A stretch of DNA of 64,000 bases, taken from the NCBI GenBank assembly GCA_036346355.1, contig CM070585.1:6773001-6837000 (forward strand), given 5' to 3'. The position numbers and the translations under genes were made by a program. A model generated the notes under the pieces. It saw only the letters and a list, made by a program, of their open reading frames with translations, searched no databases and was not told the DNA's origin. Shown here one piece after another: positions 22,501-33,797 of the stretch. Within the stretch, counting starts at the first letter, position 1. Every line of letters begins with the position of its first letter. Source of the stretch: Rhipidocladum racemiflorum (Eukaryota; Streptophyta; Magnoliopsida; Poales; Poaceae).

Positions 22501-24576
22501 GCAATATTAAACTTTTACCAATCTTATATCTCTGTCTTCCAAATGCCGTGTCCTGAACCCTAGCGTCCTTTTTACATAGCCCATCTCATTCTCTACAGAA
22601 TTGTTTCCTTTCCCATTCAAAAGATCCACAAATGCTTTCCCCTTATCAGCTCTTAGCAACCTCACTGCTGCAACTGCTCCAACAAGGCAATGACACAAAC
22701 ATTATGAATGATTAAACAAAATACCAATAAATTAGATCATCGCTAAATATTTTTTTACAAAGTAAACTAAATAAGAATAGCAAAATAAATAATCATAGCA
22801 TTAACATTATACCTGCTCTGTGATGAGAAACCTCCAAATTTATAACCGGAACCTTACTCTTCCCTAAAAAAACACAGAAATCAGTTAAACAAGTGAGCAA
22901 CTAAGCTATAGTTATTCAAGCAGCACTCTTTACCTGCTCTTTTAGTAGAGATCTCAGGACTAAGCTTTGGAACTCCAGTTATCCCTAAATAGCATAGGAG
23001 CTTTGGATTGGTCAATTAGATTCACATACATAGGAGATTTGGATTGATCAATTAGATTCACATATAGATTAAGTGATATAATCTCCTTTTTTAGCGTATG
23101 TATTTGTTGGATTTGGACTCAATCCAATTCAATGAGCCAAAGGACCATAATATTGACATGTACATGGCAGAAAACCGCTATACAAAGGACTAATACAAAT
23201 GCCATTCCAGGCTGCTGTGAATAACTTCAAGTTTATGAGGGCACTAGTGCTACAGTAATTTACCGGAGTAAGTTTAGCACAAGAGAATTAGAAAGGTCTT
23301 TGCTCCGGCTGTCCTAAAAAGAGAAGTTCTTCACTCTAACAACACCAACTTCTTGGATTGGCAATGAGATAAAATCTAAAATATCACTTTGAAATGCCAG
23401 CGGCAGTGTTTTGAAGGATAATGATCATGGAAGTGGTAAAGGGCATCACCATGACCAGAACAGAAATCTAAAGGCAGCAAGCAAGCTCCACCATAGTTAC
23501 TCCATCCTAATAGAAGTTGCACAAATCTTGAAGCAAGTGAAGGGGTAAGTAATCACTATCTACCATTCATTTTGCTTTAATATTTGTGCAACATTAAAAA
23601 AGAAAAGCATAGAAACGCCTCTCAAAAGCATACGTATGACTATTGTACAGTACAACACATCCAAATATACATGACCAAAATTTTATAAATTAACTGACAG
23701 AAACTTTCCAGGTGCAACAAGGCGTCGCCTAGGCGAGCCTTGGTATCAATGTGTACAACACATGTAAATATACTTGACGAAAATTTTATACATTAACTGA
23801 CAGAAACTTTCTAGGTGCAACAAGCACTGACGGAAGAAAATGCGTCAACCCTTCTAAAGGCACAAATAGATGGGTGAAGCGTATATTGGGCAAGGATACA
23901 CTGAGGATTTGTATTTAGATGAGGCCCTTCGTTTTTTACTAGTTTGCTTCACGTTATATAAGGAGTCTGAATACGAAGTAATCAGTGTCAGGAAACACCA
24001 CCCAACTGGTTATTCAGCTAACCAAACTTGCTATATTCTCTACACACGCGCCGTGTTTTTTTTTTTTTTTGGGGGGGGGGGGGGGGGATGTTTGGGGGTT
24101 CGGGGGGTTGGCGTATTGGCGAGGAGTAATCCTTACAGTTAGCACCCAGTAGCATTTCTTACCTGATCGGCGAGGCGAAGCCTCCGGGTTATCACGCTTC
24201 CAAGCCCTACCCGTCCTTCCTGAAGGAAAGAGGGATAGAGAGAAAACTCACAGGAATTCATCGTATAAACAAGCTGCAGAGCAATACGATTAAGCAGCAA
24301 CTTCCACTTATCCCTTTACCTGCTATGCTCGGAGACGCTTCCAGATTAAGCCTCGAAACCCTACTCCTCCCTTCCAGAAACACACGGCCAAATTCCCCCT
24401 CATTAGTTAAGCTACGCGGGCAAGCGTGACTAACAAAAGCAAAGTGTAATTCCGCGGAAATGCGAAGTACCGGAGGCACCGGAGCTCTTGCGGGCGGCGC
24501 TGGAATCCGAGGAGAGGAGGAGAGGCGAGCCAACGCGCATGCGGAGCTGCGAGGAGGCGAGCACTTTTCCCTCCAT
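10525..24576 (-). CDS. RsmB-like rRNA (cytosine-5) methyltransferase, plastid type
   Basis: Homologue of Arabidopsis At3g13180: an N-terminal NusB fold plus a NOL1/NOP2/Sun (SpoU-unrelated RsmB type) S-adenosylmethionine-dependent m5C rRNA methyltransferase, probably plastid-targeted. Twenty exons sum to 1710 bases (569 residues) in frame: 24576-24471, 24370-24320, 24219-24163, 22984-22934, 22863-22813, 22673-22519, 22157-22044, 21939-21874, 21332-21249, 21161-21075, 20791-20700, 20607-20547, 20182-20126, 19509-19449, 19187-19080, 18719-18601, 18432-18361, 18222-18137, 18045-17949, 10659-10525. NusB region is about residues 105-300. Motif DCCAAPGGKT lies near 385; DAPCSG near 455 and STCSIDPEENE near 505 supply the two catalytic cysteines. 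The intron after exon 14 has a GC donor. The last exon, ending GAFAARLVRSMH, lies beyond a 7.3-kb transposon-filled intron. Exons 1-3 are least certain. Confidence 0.93.
11400..11480 (+). pseudogene. Possible vacuolar H+-pyrophosphatase N-terminal fragment
   Basis: The frame reads TKVFIPIIGIAFAVVLWVLI, which resembles the first membrane segment of plant type I H+-pyrophosphatases (VFIP..IGIAFAVVQWVL). It is only about 25 residues and lacks two residues of the family sequence, so a generic membrane segment cannot be excluded. It lies in the captured core of the hAT element, opposite in strand to the DUF3475 piece. Confidence 0.35.
11475..12060 (-). pseudogene. PSK SIMULATOR (PSI)-family DUF3475 fragment captured by the hAT element
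   Basis: The reading begins GERVSVLAFEVAALISLAAS, runs through RLEGVHRLVANDNAAFLAL and RLSGRCANPLLRRFNALF, changes frame, and continues DLHGLRYAAPKKMDRKA, CLVASTTHLCQDLDI and WQRQEVDRLRVASLWN. This order is that of the DUF3475 domain of PSI1-like proteins, nuclear growth factors linked to phytosulfokine signalling. The DUF668 part is missing. One frameshift near 11700-11820 and a stop near 11590 break it. It has no introns. It lies in sense orientation relative to the host methyltransferase intron, so host pre-mRNA would include it as sense RNA. Confidence 0.75.
12611..13165 (+). mobile_element. Copia fragment: partial LTR, leader and gag start
   Basis: Bases 12611-12690 match the LTR of the Copia element at 13991-17752 (CCCATATTGCCTTGTATA, CCTTATATAGGCTTTCC). 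A pyrimidine-rich leader follows, then a gag start resembling that of the neighbouring element (TTTTCGATGGTCTCAGAT, then a reading that ends DWVQHMRL). The copy stops near 13165; the rest of the element is absent. Confidence 0.7.
13166..13990. other. Unassigned spacer between two Copia copies
   Basis: Bases 13500-13960 are C- and A-rich and open frames on both strands (for example 121 codons on + from 13584), composed mainly of S, P, K, R and T with no recognised domain. It could be a leader of another lost element. No gene is called. Confidence 0.45.
13991..14118 (+). repeat. 5' LTR of Copia element
   Basis: It starts TGTTAGACAG and ends CTTCACAACA. It shares GCCTTGTATAGATATTGCC, TATAGGCTTTCCC and the final TGAATAC..G..CTTCATAACA block with the 3' LTR. 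It is followed directly by TAGTATCAAAGCC, a one- or two-base variant of the initiator-Met tRNA primer site. Confidence 0.8.
17574..17752 (+). repeat. 3' LTR of Copia element with internal duplication
   Basis: It is preceded by a purine tract (GAGTTTGAGGGG) and starts TGTTAGTATCC. A unit of about 37 bases (TTGCCTTGTATAGAGATTGT) is repeated near its start, making this LTR longer (179 bases) than the 5' LTR (128 bases). It ends CTATTCATAACA. Confidence 0.8.
23490..23623. mobile_element. Small MITE, family copy 2 (methyltransferase intron 3)
   Basis: The core GTTGCACAAATCTTGAAGCA followed by GGTAAGTAATCACTATCTACC matches the copy at 39.5 kb almost base for base. The right end AGCATAGAAACGCCTCTC retains the terminal repeat; the left end is degraded. 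Confidence 0.65.
23651..23824. repeat. Tandem duplication, ~103-bp period
   Basis: TACAACACAT..AAATATAC..GA..AAAATTTTATA..TTAACTGACAGAAACTTTC..GGTGCAACAAG occurs twice, starting at 23651 and 23754. A palindromic GGCGTCGCCTAGGCGAGCC lies between them. It is in the third intron of the methyltransferase gene. Confidence 0.8.
24056..24087. repeat. T15-G17 homopolymer junction
   Basis: Fifteen T bases run directly into seventeen G bases, followed by a G-rich tail to about 24110. Such a junction is hard to sequence and assemble, so run lengths should be treated with caution. Confidence 0.9.
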
Positions 24577-25582
24577 TTGTTGGGGCTTTGGAGTTGGTGG
24601 CGTCTCGGCACGAGCGGAGGGAGAGGAGAGGAGAGGAGGCGGGCGACGACGAAGACGAAGGCGTGACGGTAGAAGTAGAAGAGAACAGAAATTGAAGCAG
24701 ATAACACGAACGTGGACATGGGCCAGGCTTGTCTTCGTGAAGGCCCGTGTTTTCGTGTTTGGTTGGTGAGATGAAACTAAATAAGGGGTTTGTTGTTTTA
24801 GATAAAGGAGATAGTTTAGTATTTATAGGAAGTATTTTTAAAATCTGTATTTTATTATTTATGATGGGATGATTCTATTCAAGCAATTAAATACATGGAT
24901 AATTTTCTTAAACCATCTTATATATATTACTTGATACAAACAACCAAATACACCTTAAAAGATGACAACTACCCACAGAATACTGTCCCTAGCTCCCCTT
25001 CCCCTGTATGCATGGGAGGCAGGGGAAAAATCTATGATCTCATGGAGCGTGGGTATATAATTTGTCATGGATGTGCGTGTGTGTGTATATGTTATAGTGT
25101 GTGGTATTATATAAAAAGTTAGTACATTGTAGCTTCTAGTTAGATAGCTCGTAAGACTCGGGCAGTGAGATAAGTTTAGCCGGTAAAAAATGGTAAGTCT
25201 TTGAACAGAAACTAGGATCTCGTTCAGGTGTACCTAGAGGCGTCAATCAGGATTATGTTTGGGTTATATTTCATTGTGCTAAAAAAAGTAGCACCTGAAT
25301 TTAGAAACGGTAGGCGTAGGCTTTGCTTGCGGAGCAGAGTCATTTCGAGCTTATATCTTTAGGCACAACACGCTTCACGCACTAGGAAACAACGGCACGG
25401 CTATGCGAAAGAACTGACGCTACATCGCGAAGCACGCAGCGCAGAAACAACTGCTTCGCATGGCCATTTCTTATCGGTTACTGGTGCTAGAGTTGACGCT
25501 ACATCGCGTCACGTTGTTTGAGCCATCACTTTGCACTGCCCAAGTCGCGAAGCACGCAGCGCAGAGACACAGCCTCGTGCCA
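24577..25582. other. Head-to-head upstream region
   Basis: This 1-kb region lies between the methyltransferase start (-) and the WD40 pseudogene (+). A MITE-like pair of inverted ends (GTGTTTGGTTGGTGAG near 24757 and CAACCAAATACAC near 24956) spans about 200 bases. A block containing GACGCTACATCGCG and GAAGCACGCAGCGCAGA is duplicated at 25418-25445 and 25496-25566, just before the pseudogene. No gene is supported. Confidence 0.5.
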
Positions 25583-26816
25583 ATGGCGACCTCCTCCTCG
25601 CAGAGGGGCTGCGCCGGCGAGCTCATCCTGGCGGCGTCCCACGGCCGGCAGGTCACGGCCTACGACGCGCTGTCGGGCGACGTCGTGGCCGAGTTCCCGG
25701 CGGCCAACACGCTGCGCGCAGCGGCTCAGCTGCCGCCGCCGGCGCGACGTTCGCTCGCCGCATCTCCACGCCTGCCCGCCACGGGCGCCGGCTCTATCCA
25801 CTGCTCGATGGTGGTCCCCGGCGACCTCGCGCTCATTGCCGTCCCGAGCCGTCGCGCCGCTCGTCGACACCGTCGCGGATCCCGCCTCCTCGCCGGCGAG
25901 GTGTCCGGACGCGCCCACGCCCTCGCGCTCCGTCCGGCGACGCCGCTTTCTCTTCCGCGCCACAAATTCGGGCGCTGTCTCTGCCTCGCGCTCAACGACG
26001 ACGGCTCGCTCGTCTCCGGCGGAGAGGACGGCGAGGTGGCTGTGTTCCCGCTCTTAGTGCCTCGACATCGACAATGTAGACACCGCGAACAACAACTCCA
26101 ACCTCGCCCTCTACCGCATCGCCCGCGCATGTCGCCGCCGGTGACTGCGTCGCGTCTTGAGAGCAGCGGGTGCTTGCCGTCGTCGCCTCGGCCTCTATGG
26201 ATGGCACGTGCAAGGTCTGGAACATGGCCGACGGCACCCACCTCCGGACCCTCACGCTCTCATGCACCGCATTCTCCTTGACACTTGACCCCACAACCTC
26301 CCACCTCTACGCCGGAAGTTCCGACGGCTGCGTTCACGTCGCGTCCTTGAACTTGCCGGACATAAACACCGCGACGAGCGCATGGCATGCAAGCGGCAAC
26401 ACCAACGCCGCAGTCGTCGGAGTGGCCATGGTCAACGGGTGCAAGAACCTGGTGTCGTGCACGGAGGACGGCGAGGTTAGGATGTGGGACTTAGCGAGCG
26501 GGTTACTCGCCAAAGACGCGTTACGGATCGGCGGCGCGGCCGACGCGTGCTAGTGGTTAAAAGGTTCGCCGGCGACATGGTCGTGAACGCGCGAGGGTTC
26601 AGGGTTCACGACAGCGAGGCGTGGAGTAGAGCGGGAGAGGCGGTGGAGATGGAGCAGATGCTGCGCGCGTCAGTGGTGGACAAGACGGGGTCCGTGGAGC
26701 TGGTCGAGAAGGCCGTCGGCGCGTACAAGAGGAGCCTGCGGCTGATGCTGCGGGCGATGACGACCGTGGCTAGTGGCCGCCGCGCGAATGGCACCAAGGG
26801 AGATGGATCATGTTAG
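25583..26816 (+). pseudogene. RID3/IPI3-like WD40-repeat pseudogene
   Basis: Segments in family order match plant ROOT INITIATION DEFECTIVE 3, the WDR18/Ipi3 WD40 protein of the pre-60S ribosome Rix1 complex. They are MATSSSQRG..ELILAASHG..VTAYDALSGDVVAEFPAANT, ATGAGSIH, WWSPATSRSLPSRAVAPLVD, LLAGEVSGRAHALAL, LALNDDGSLVSGGEDGEV, VASASMDGTCKVWNMADG, SCTEDGEVRMWDLASG and EMEQMLRASVVDK. They fall in all three forward frames with at least five frame changes, and a stop follows AADAC near 26553, so no intact protein is possible. No introns are apparent and GC content is high, so it may be a decayed retrocopy or a decayed single-exon gene. A 273-codon frame from 25460 only partly follows the gene. 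Confidence 0.8.
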
Positions 26817-27239
26817 CAACTGATGGAATTTCGGCTTGAGAACGATTTCGCATTCGAGATTGTTAGATTTCGAAAGATTGTGTACCAGGCAAGTAAATTT
26901 GTGTTTGGACTTTGGAGTACGAAGAGTTCGGTGGGCTGGGTGACTGGGTCTTGCAGGCAAAGGAAGATAAATATTGAGTTTTCGTTCTTTTCAATCCAAT
27001 GTATTTATACTTTCTCCTATGGTAAAAATAGTAAAAATAGCATTAATAAATCAATAGATAGATCTGATTTTTACTATCTACATTATACTAGTAGTAAAAT
27101 TTCTCTAAAAGTATGCTTACAAAATAAGTGGATTTTCAGTCTACAAGGGGTGTTACTGACATTTGTAGCGAGGTGCTGCACAAGAAATAGTTGCAAAACC
27201 AAGATTTTTTTTTCAGATCTAACAATGTGAAATGTTGTC

Positions 27240-27720
27240 GGTTGTGGAAGGGTTTACAGCCGGTGAAACAATGGTGCAATCTTTGTGCAGATTATTCTGT
27301 TGGGGGAGGGCAAGTTAATTAGCTTCTGAAGAGATCTCTGGCTAACTGGCTCGGCGCCTGTCCTCTGTTGTATAGAATTAACAAGGAGCAGAATTGCACA
27401 AGTTGCTCAAGTTTACAGGGAGAGGTGGTCCTGGGATTTAACTTCTAGAAGATCTTTAGGACAACCATAGATAGAAGAATGTGAAAGGCTTCGGGAAACA
27501 CTATCCTCTGTTTATCTGACCGACAGTAGGGATGAATCAAAACAATTAACTACTAAGCCCCTTTATAGAGCTTGTTTTCTTGGAAGTATGACAGATCTCC
27601 TTATGAGTTATGATGGATATTTGGGGGGGTCTAGGATACCGTTAAAGATTAAAAACTTCATGTGGTTAGTAGCTTTATTTTCCTTATTTTCGTTCCTCGT
27701 TAGCAGTGTTTATGTTGATT
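27240..27720 (+). mobile_element. L1-type LINE remnant, zinc-binding RVT domain
   Basis: Broken frames read VYRE..WSWDL, KPLYRAC and RIPLKIKNFMWLVAL. The last is the hallmark of the zf-RVT domain found downstream of plant L1 reverse transcriptases. The frames contain stops and no reverse transcriptase core is left. Flanking sequence at 26817-27240 and 27720-28466 shows no gene. Confidence 0.55.
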
Positions 27721-28466
27721 CATTAAAGCTATGCTTGCATGCGCTATGTTTGATAAACATTGCTATATTGTGGGTACTGGTAAACATATATTTTAACTGA
27801 TGGGATTCGCTTAATAAATGTTGATATGTGAACCTTGGCAACCCTAAGATAAGTCTAGACATTATAGAAGCGTCGATTGGGTATAATTGAGTATATATGC
27901 ATCTGCTTAGTTATGCCTTAAACTGGCCGAACAAATGGTCAGATATGCTATTTGTTCGGAGAATAATGATTTTAGATGGGAAAACATGGGTCTGTTATTC
28001 TGGTACAAAAATGAAGAAAATAAAATTATGGTTTGATGCAGGCGAGTTATGGAAATAATCGGATGTGCATGTGACTTCCACGTAATGTAAGGGGAGTGTT
28101 CTCGCCCGGGTCGGTTAAGTACCGAACTATTGTGTTATTTTCAAGCCAAAACATCCGTGCAACCACAAGTACCATTTATGGGATGGTTCTGACCTACTAA
28201 GTCATTTGAGTTTAGCTTTTCACATTGGAAGGCCGTAGTAGCACGAGTGTTCTGAGATGGATTGCTCGTAGGGGTCTCCACACAGGAGTGCGTAAAACAC
28301 ATACTAATGCAATGGTGTACGCCTTACTATGGGGAGAAGTGGGACAATATGGTGTATAACCATTTGTCATATAGTGATTGTACAAATATCTTCTGCCGCC
28401 ATACCAAGGGTTTGTCGTCACCAGGCTGGTGCAAAGTTAGGTCCATATGATGTAACGGTCTTATCA

Positions 28467-29470
28467 TTGTTAGTGTTATGCCCTTGAGGCAGTCATATAG
28501 ATGATTGTAACATGACTATGTTTATGAATAATAATATGATTATTGGTCCAATGAATGTATATCATTATATTGATCAACAAGTATGTGACTTGCTTATGAA
28601 ACTCTTTATTTATTGATATAATTCTGTAAGTATCTCTGATCAGATATCATCGTAGTGGACAACGATGAATAGATCAGCACATGTACTAATTGATGATCAT
28701 ATTTCATAGATCATAGGATATGGAGATATCATCAATACATTGTGAACACATGTTGAAGGACATGGGTTAGATAGACCCACAATGAGACACTACGAGAATA
28801 TTACATTCTTATGTGTCATCAGTGTATCTCATACATAGTAGATGTACGATCCTTAGACCTAAGATTCTCACATTTTCTACATGTGTAATAGTTTACCTTG
28901 GGGTTACCAAACACTATTTCCTAACCGGATAGTTATAAAGGTAGCTTTCATGTTCACTATGAAACATGTAGAGGGAAGTGAGCGATCAAGATAGGATTTG
29001 CCACTCCGATGTAACGGAGATATATGTCTAGGCCACTCGTGTGGTATGATTAAGAAAGTGCATGGCCATGCTGTGATTGAGAAGTCAATCACAACTTATT
29101 AATATATCACGGATACGAGAGATGGATTGAACTGTCAAAGGATGACATGCTTCTCGCCTTGAGTTCGATCTTCATATAGTTTGGCAAAGGGATTATTACA
29201 TCAGTACTTTAATTATATGCGTTTGAGAGTTGGCATGCTCTGCAAGGAGCCGCTACCGACTATTGGATTAGAAAAGGGTTTTCTGAATCTATATCCAAAT
29301 GCGCATGAACCTACAGGGTCACACATTTAACGGGCTGGGACGCATTAATTCGGATTGGATCCGTAATTAATGAACCTCGTGGGCTTAATGCGCTAATGAG
29401 CCCTGGCTTAGGGTTTCGTCACGTGGCTATATAAAGAGAGGAGAAGGGTGGGCGTCATACAGATTTTTCG
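28467..29470 (+). mobile_element. Possible LTR-like segment with TATA box
   Basis: The segment starts TGTTAGTGTTATGCCCTTGA, is AT-rich and non-coding, and contains CTATATAAAGAGAGG near 29428, which looks like an LTR promoter ahead of a GC-rich leader (29470-29710). No second LTR or primer site was found, so the boundaries are uncertain. Confidence 0.35.
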
Positions 29471-29597
29471 TTGAGAACCCTAGCCTCCACCTCTCGTTGC
29501 CCCTGCCGAGCGACACGGCGCTTGCACGCCGACGCACGGCGTTCCATCCCCGGACGTGTGGACTGTTGTGGTGACGCTGCTGCTATTGCGGCGTGGA

Positions 29598-29692
29598 GAA
29601 GACGATCCGTGGTGAGGACGATCCACGGCGAGGACCATCCACGGCGAGGACGATCCGCGGTAAGGACAATCCACGCCGAGAACGATCCACTA
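29598..29692. repeat. 16-bp minisatellite, about 6 copies
   Basis: Units of GACGATCCACGGCGAG with one to three substitutions (GTGGTGAG, CCATCC, CGCGGTAAG, CAATCC) follow one another without gaps. Confidence 0.85.
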
Positions 29693-29799
29693 CATCAACG
29701 TGCGAAGGATTCCGCAACTGCGCGTCTAGTGGTAATTGATCTATGATCCCCTTCTTGAGAGTAGCTTTTCTGGTTTTACGGTAGAAATTTTAATTTGTG

Positions 29800-30600
29800 C
29801 TAGAGTAGCATACCGTGTTCCCCTTCAATCATAACCTCTCTACCGCACACCAAAGGAACTGTGTAAATAGCTTGGCAATAAGGGTTGGTTATGACTTGTG
29901 GATAAAGCTGTACACCTCTGCAGAGAGTAAACCTTTTCAAAAAGCTACGCCTGCGGTCAAAGACACTTGGTAAAGTCATCACATAGTTAAGAGTTTTGCT
30001 ATTTTCATAAAATGGGTTGGAATTTGGAAATGGATATATGTGTTGGAAAGTTTACCCTTCAGATGATTCAATGCTTTACCATGTGTTGGCAAGGATTGGT
30101 TCCAGCTATTATTCCATGCGTTGGCAAAGATTTGTTTCAGAGATCATGCCATGTGTTGGCAGGAATTGGTGTGAAGCACGCACTCATGGAGGACTGTGAG
30201 TTAATTATGCTATCCATACTAGTTATTTATATACCTGTCAAATTGCCCTGACAAAATTCCGCTTACAATCTACTATCCAGTATTTGTAGTTCAATTTAGC
30301 TTTCAGCAAATAAACTTAGTAGCCTTCTTCGTTGTTATAGCCTGCATTTTATTATATTTTCAAACACTACAAGTCATGCTGAGTACGAAAGTACTCAACC
30401 TTGCTATCATTGACACTCAGTTAATGAAGAAACTACACTCCCTGATGAGTACCTTGCCGCAGGAAACAGGGGATATGATGATGTGTTCTTCTAGGGTTAA
30501 ACCTTGTCAGTTGCCTGTGAGATAGATGGGAAAGACCTACTGATAAGTATATGTATCTTCCGTTGCTTTGAGTAAGCCTTCATGGCTTCATGTACGGTCG
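29800..30600 (+). mobile_element. Gypsy-type LTR remnant
   Basis: GTGGATAAAGCTGTACACCT followed by CTGCAGAG at about 29898 and GGTCAAAGACACTTGG recur, slightly changed, near 63600 in the same orientation and near 32030 inverted. A later CATGCTGAGTACGAAAGTAC block is also familiar from grass Gypsy LTRs. A 45-base unit with CCATGTGTTGGCAAGGATTG recurs about three times at 30075-30170. No coding domain is present. Confidence 0.5.
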
Positions 30601-30874
30601 AGCTATATTAATAAAGTTGAGAACTTTGTATATGGATGTGGTAACAATATTGTAAATGTGTGTACTAGCTACTGATCATAGGACTGGTACAGTATGCACA
30701 TTAGTCCTCCATGGAAGGGTCCCCACAACACCTCACGAAGCCTCTACTGAGTCATCCTCAACTCATCGAGTGTGTCCTAGTAGCTAAACTACATAGCCTC
30801 CATGAGTGCCAGATATCGATGCAGAATTGGGGAGCTGTTCGTCGTGGCAGAGCGAAAAGAACTATAAGTGCTGC

Positions 30875-31170
30875 ACTGGTACTTGATGGGTGGTAGCGAA
30901 ACTCAGTAGTTCTCAGTTGCACCTTGTAGAGTCTCCCCCATCGTCCGCACAGGCTGCATCTGGATGCCCGTGGTGAAGGAGTCTCGCAGCATCGGTGCCT
31001 CATAGACGTGTGAGATGGTCCTGCACTGGTCCTGAGCGTATATGTGGACCTCTACCCTCCACTACTCATGTGAGAACGGCAGCATCTTGAAGCCATAATA
31101 GATGGGCCTCTGAGTGAACCCGAGGTACTGCATCATGTCCAACAAAATCTTCGTCCAGATCTCTAAGTAC
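30875..31170 (-). pseudogene. Remnant of a repeat-associated grass reading frame
   Basis: Minus-strand pieces read WRVEVHIYAQDQCRT, VYEAPMLRDSFTTG and LRTTEFRYHP in successive frames with stops. This resembles a gag-like or domesticated frame common in grass repeats, which I cannot name with certainty. Confidence 0.3.
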
Positions 31171-31199
31171 ATCCTGTATGAAAGAGCAGTCAGAATCTC

Positions 31200-33797
31200 T
31201 ACCATCTATAATTTTTTGAGAAAGACATGATTTAGAAATAAATTTTATAAACAGAAGGAGATGAGTAGAGGGGGAGCAAAGGAGTAAAAGTTTTTGAAAA
31301 TACTAGTCTTTTAACAGTAAGATTCTAGAGTTTAAACCAAATTATGGCCACGACCTACAGTCGATATGGTTCTAATGCCACCTCTGTTGGACCTCGAAAA
31401 AATACCTTCAAAATTCTCTGTATATCCTGTACTAGTCCAAAAAAAGCTAGTACACACAGTAGAAGTGAAATCACTGCATATCCAATGTACTTTATTAATA
31501 ATAATTATCCAGAATTATAAAATAAATGGCACGCATGGCAATAACTGAACAAACAAATAAATAAAGGCAGCGAAAACAAAGAACAGTAGAAAAATCCAAT
31601 TGAATTGCCACAGAGAATCAACTGGGGACGCGGTCTAGTCCAACTGGTCCTCGTTGTCATAGAACACCTCATGCGAAGCAGCAGATGAAGAAAGGGTGAG
31701 TACACATACTCAGCAAATCACACTGAAAAATGCAGTATTTAATATAAAGGTGACAAAGGAAGGTTATATAGTTGATTTTACCATAAAGCGGCATTTTTCT
31801 AAATATTCTAAATAATTTCAAATTTCATAATTTTAAGAAAACTTGATTTTTAAATATTTTCAACTCAAGAATCCTGGATCTATCCAAATTTTCCCATGAT
31901 AGACTCACTCCATCTCAACATCATTTTGCTAAACTCAAAATTTAAAATTACCAAATTCTAATCTGTGAATGGCCTGCTCAGCATGCCTATGAATCGATCA
32001 TGGGCATAGCTAATCGATTAGTTTTACTCTGCAGAGGTTGTACAACTTTACCCACAAGATATTATAGTCTCCTTACGCCAACACACTTCTTTTAGTGTGC
32101 GATAGAGAAAATCACGACAAGACCCTTATAAAAACCCATTCATGTAGCCATGCCTGCTAAGTTTCACCGCTGAAAAGAATCTCTCTAGTCAGAAACCCCC
32201 TCTTGCGTCAGAGTGGCAGCCTCACGCTTTTACCACACCACTACCACCTAATGGCATGACTGTCTGTAGTATGTTTTAATACGGCTATCCAGGTCTGTTC
32301 CATTCTAGTCTTTTGGTAGTACGGTTAGGCTTTACATTCAGCGAAACTTTGATCGGTGATCGATCTTTAATTGACTAGATGAGACTTTGACAAAACCAAA
32401 ACCATAACCACACCACGTCCCAACCATTTCTTGTCCAGTCTAAACTATTTTTTTATTTTAGCCATACCATTAACATCGGAATACTATAATCATGACTTTT
32501 CATTTTAACAGCATCTCAATTTGGCATAAAATTCCCCAAAATCTTCTGAGTTCAGTTCTAAGCATGTCTAATCATTTCTAAGCATAAACACATATTAAAT
32601 ATTATTTCATTAAGGTGACAACAATATAGGATTCAAATTTCAATGGTAACATAACAATTATGGGTATAGCTACTAATTTTAAAACTGGGACATAAATTAT
32701 ATTCATGGTAATTATGAATGCAATAATTTAAATTTAAAATATAGGTTTAAAAACTAGGATCAACGTGATCAAGGAGGTGTAACTTTCCTGGTTCGATGGG
32801 TCACTGCTCAAAGTCGTCACTCACGTACTCCTCAGACTCTCCGAAATCTATATGCGAAAACATTTGAATTTAAATAAATCCAAATAAATTCAAATAAATT
32901 ACCAAACTATAATAACACATAAATTTAGGATTTTAGATGAATTTAGAAAGAAAAACAGAGCAAATCAGAGTTCGAACGGGCGAAAACGGGTTTCCGGTAG
33001 TTTGAAAACACGTAAAATAAAGAAAAAGTAAATTTTTCTGGTTTTTAGAATTGTTTTTCTAAAGAAAATCTAAATTATTGCGCAATGTTGATTTCAGTGG
33101 CAATTTAGGATTTTTGGAATTAATTTTGAATCAAAAACCGATTTATGACATCAGCGCTTGCGTCATAAATGAATTTTTGCGAGAATTATTTTTGAAATTA
33201 AAAAGCCTCATTAGGCTGACGAGTGGGCCTGGGGCGGTAGATCGAGTTCACCGTACACCCAAGTGCACCATGCACCCGGTGCACGTGCTCGGGGCACAGC
33301 GAGCTGAGGCGGGGGAGGGGAGGCGGCGGCGCGCAGAGGCGGAGCCAGCGATGGGGTCGGAGGGCGATGGAGGGAGGTGGGCAATGGGCGGCACTGGGGG
33401 CGGTAGAGAGACGCAACGAGGGCGGCCGGATAGGAAGGAGAAAGCGGGGGAGAGGGAGGGAGGAGTGTAGGGAGAAGGAATACTGGGGGTTATTTATAGG
33501 GGGGCGGCCAGCGCGAGAAGGGCGGCAGTGGGCACGGGATCCGACGGAGGCAATGGCAGCGGGATAAGGGGATAGGGGGCGGCCAGTGGAGGGATAAGGG
33601 TGGCGGGGTCGGCGGCCTCATCCGCGTGAAAAAGGGGGGCGACACAATGGAAGAGGGAGGTGGAGCTCAAGCGTGGGGAGCCATGGAGGAAGGAGAGAGA
33701 GAAGGAGAAGGAGGGAGGAGGAAGAAGTAGGCTAGGTGGGCCGGGTCGGGGAAAAAGAAAATAGGTCGGTTTGGTCGGCCCAAGAAAGGGAGGGTTA
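31200..33797 (-). mobile_element. Probable Gypsy-type LTR remnant, minus orientation
   Basis: The inverse of the GTGG..AAAGTTGTACAACCTCTG motif shared with 29.9 kb and 63.6 kb lies at 32020-32055, and GTGAGTACACATACTCAGC at 31696 is the inverse of the neighbouring element's GCTGAGTA motif. A very GC-rich, purine-rich stretch (33220-33760) follows, with only low-complexity frames. There are no recognised domains and no ends were defined. Confidence 0.4.

Noticed and set aside
24258..24719. Methyltransferase start at 24719 in the 153-codon minus frame
   Set aside because: That frame reads through a probable intron; the ATG at 24576 with a donor at 24470 and acceptor before 24370 gives phases that agree with all later exons.
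25460..26281. Intact 273-codon gene
   Set aside because: Only parts follow the WD40 family; other parts of the same protein lie in the other two frames, so this is a pseudogene read through frameshifts.
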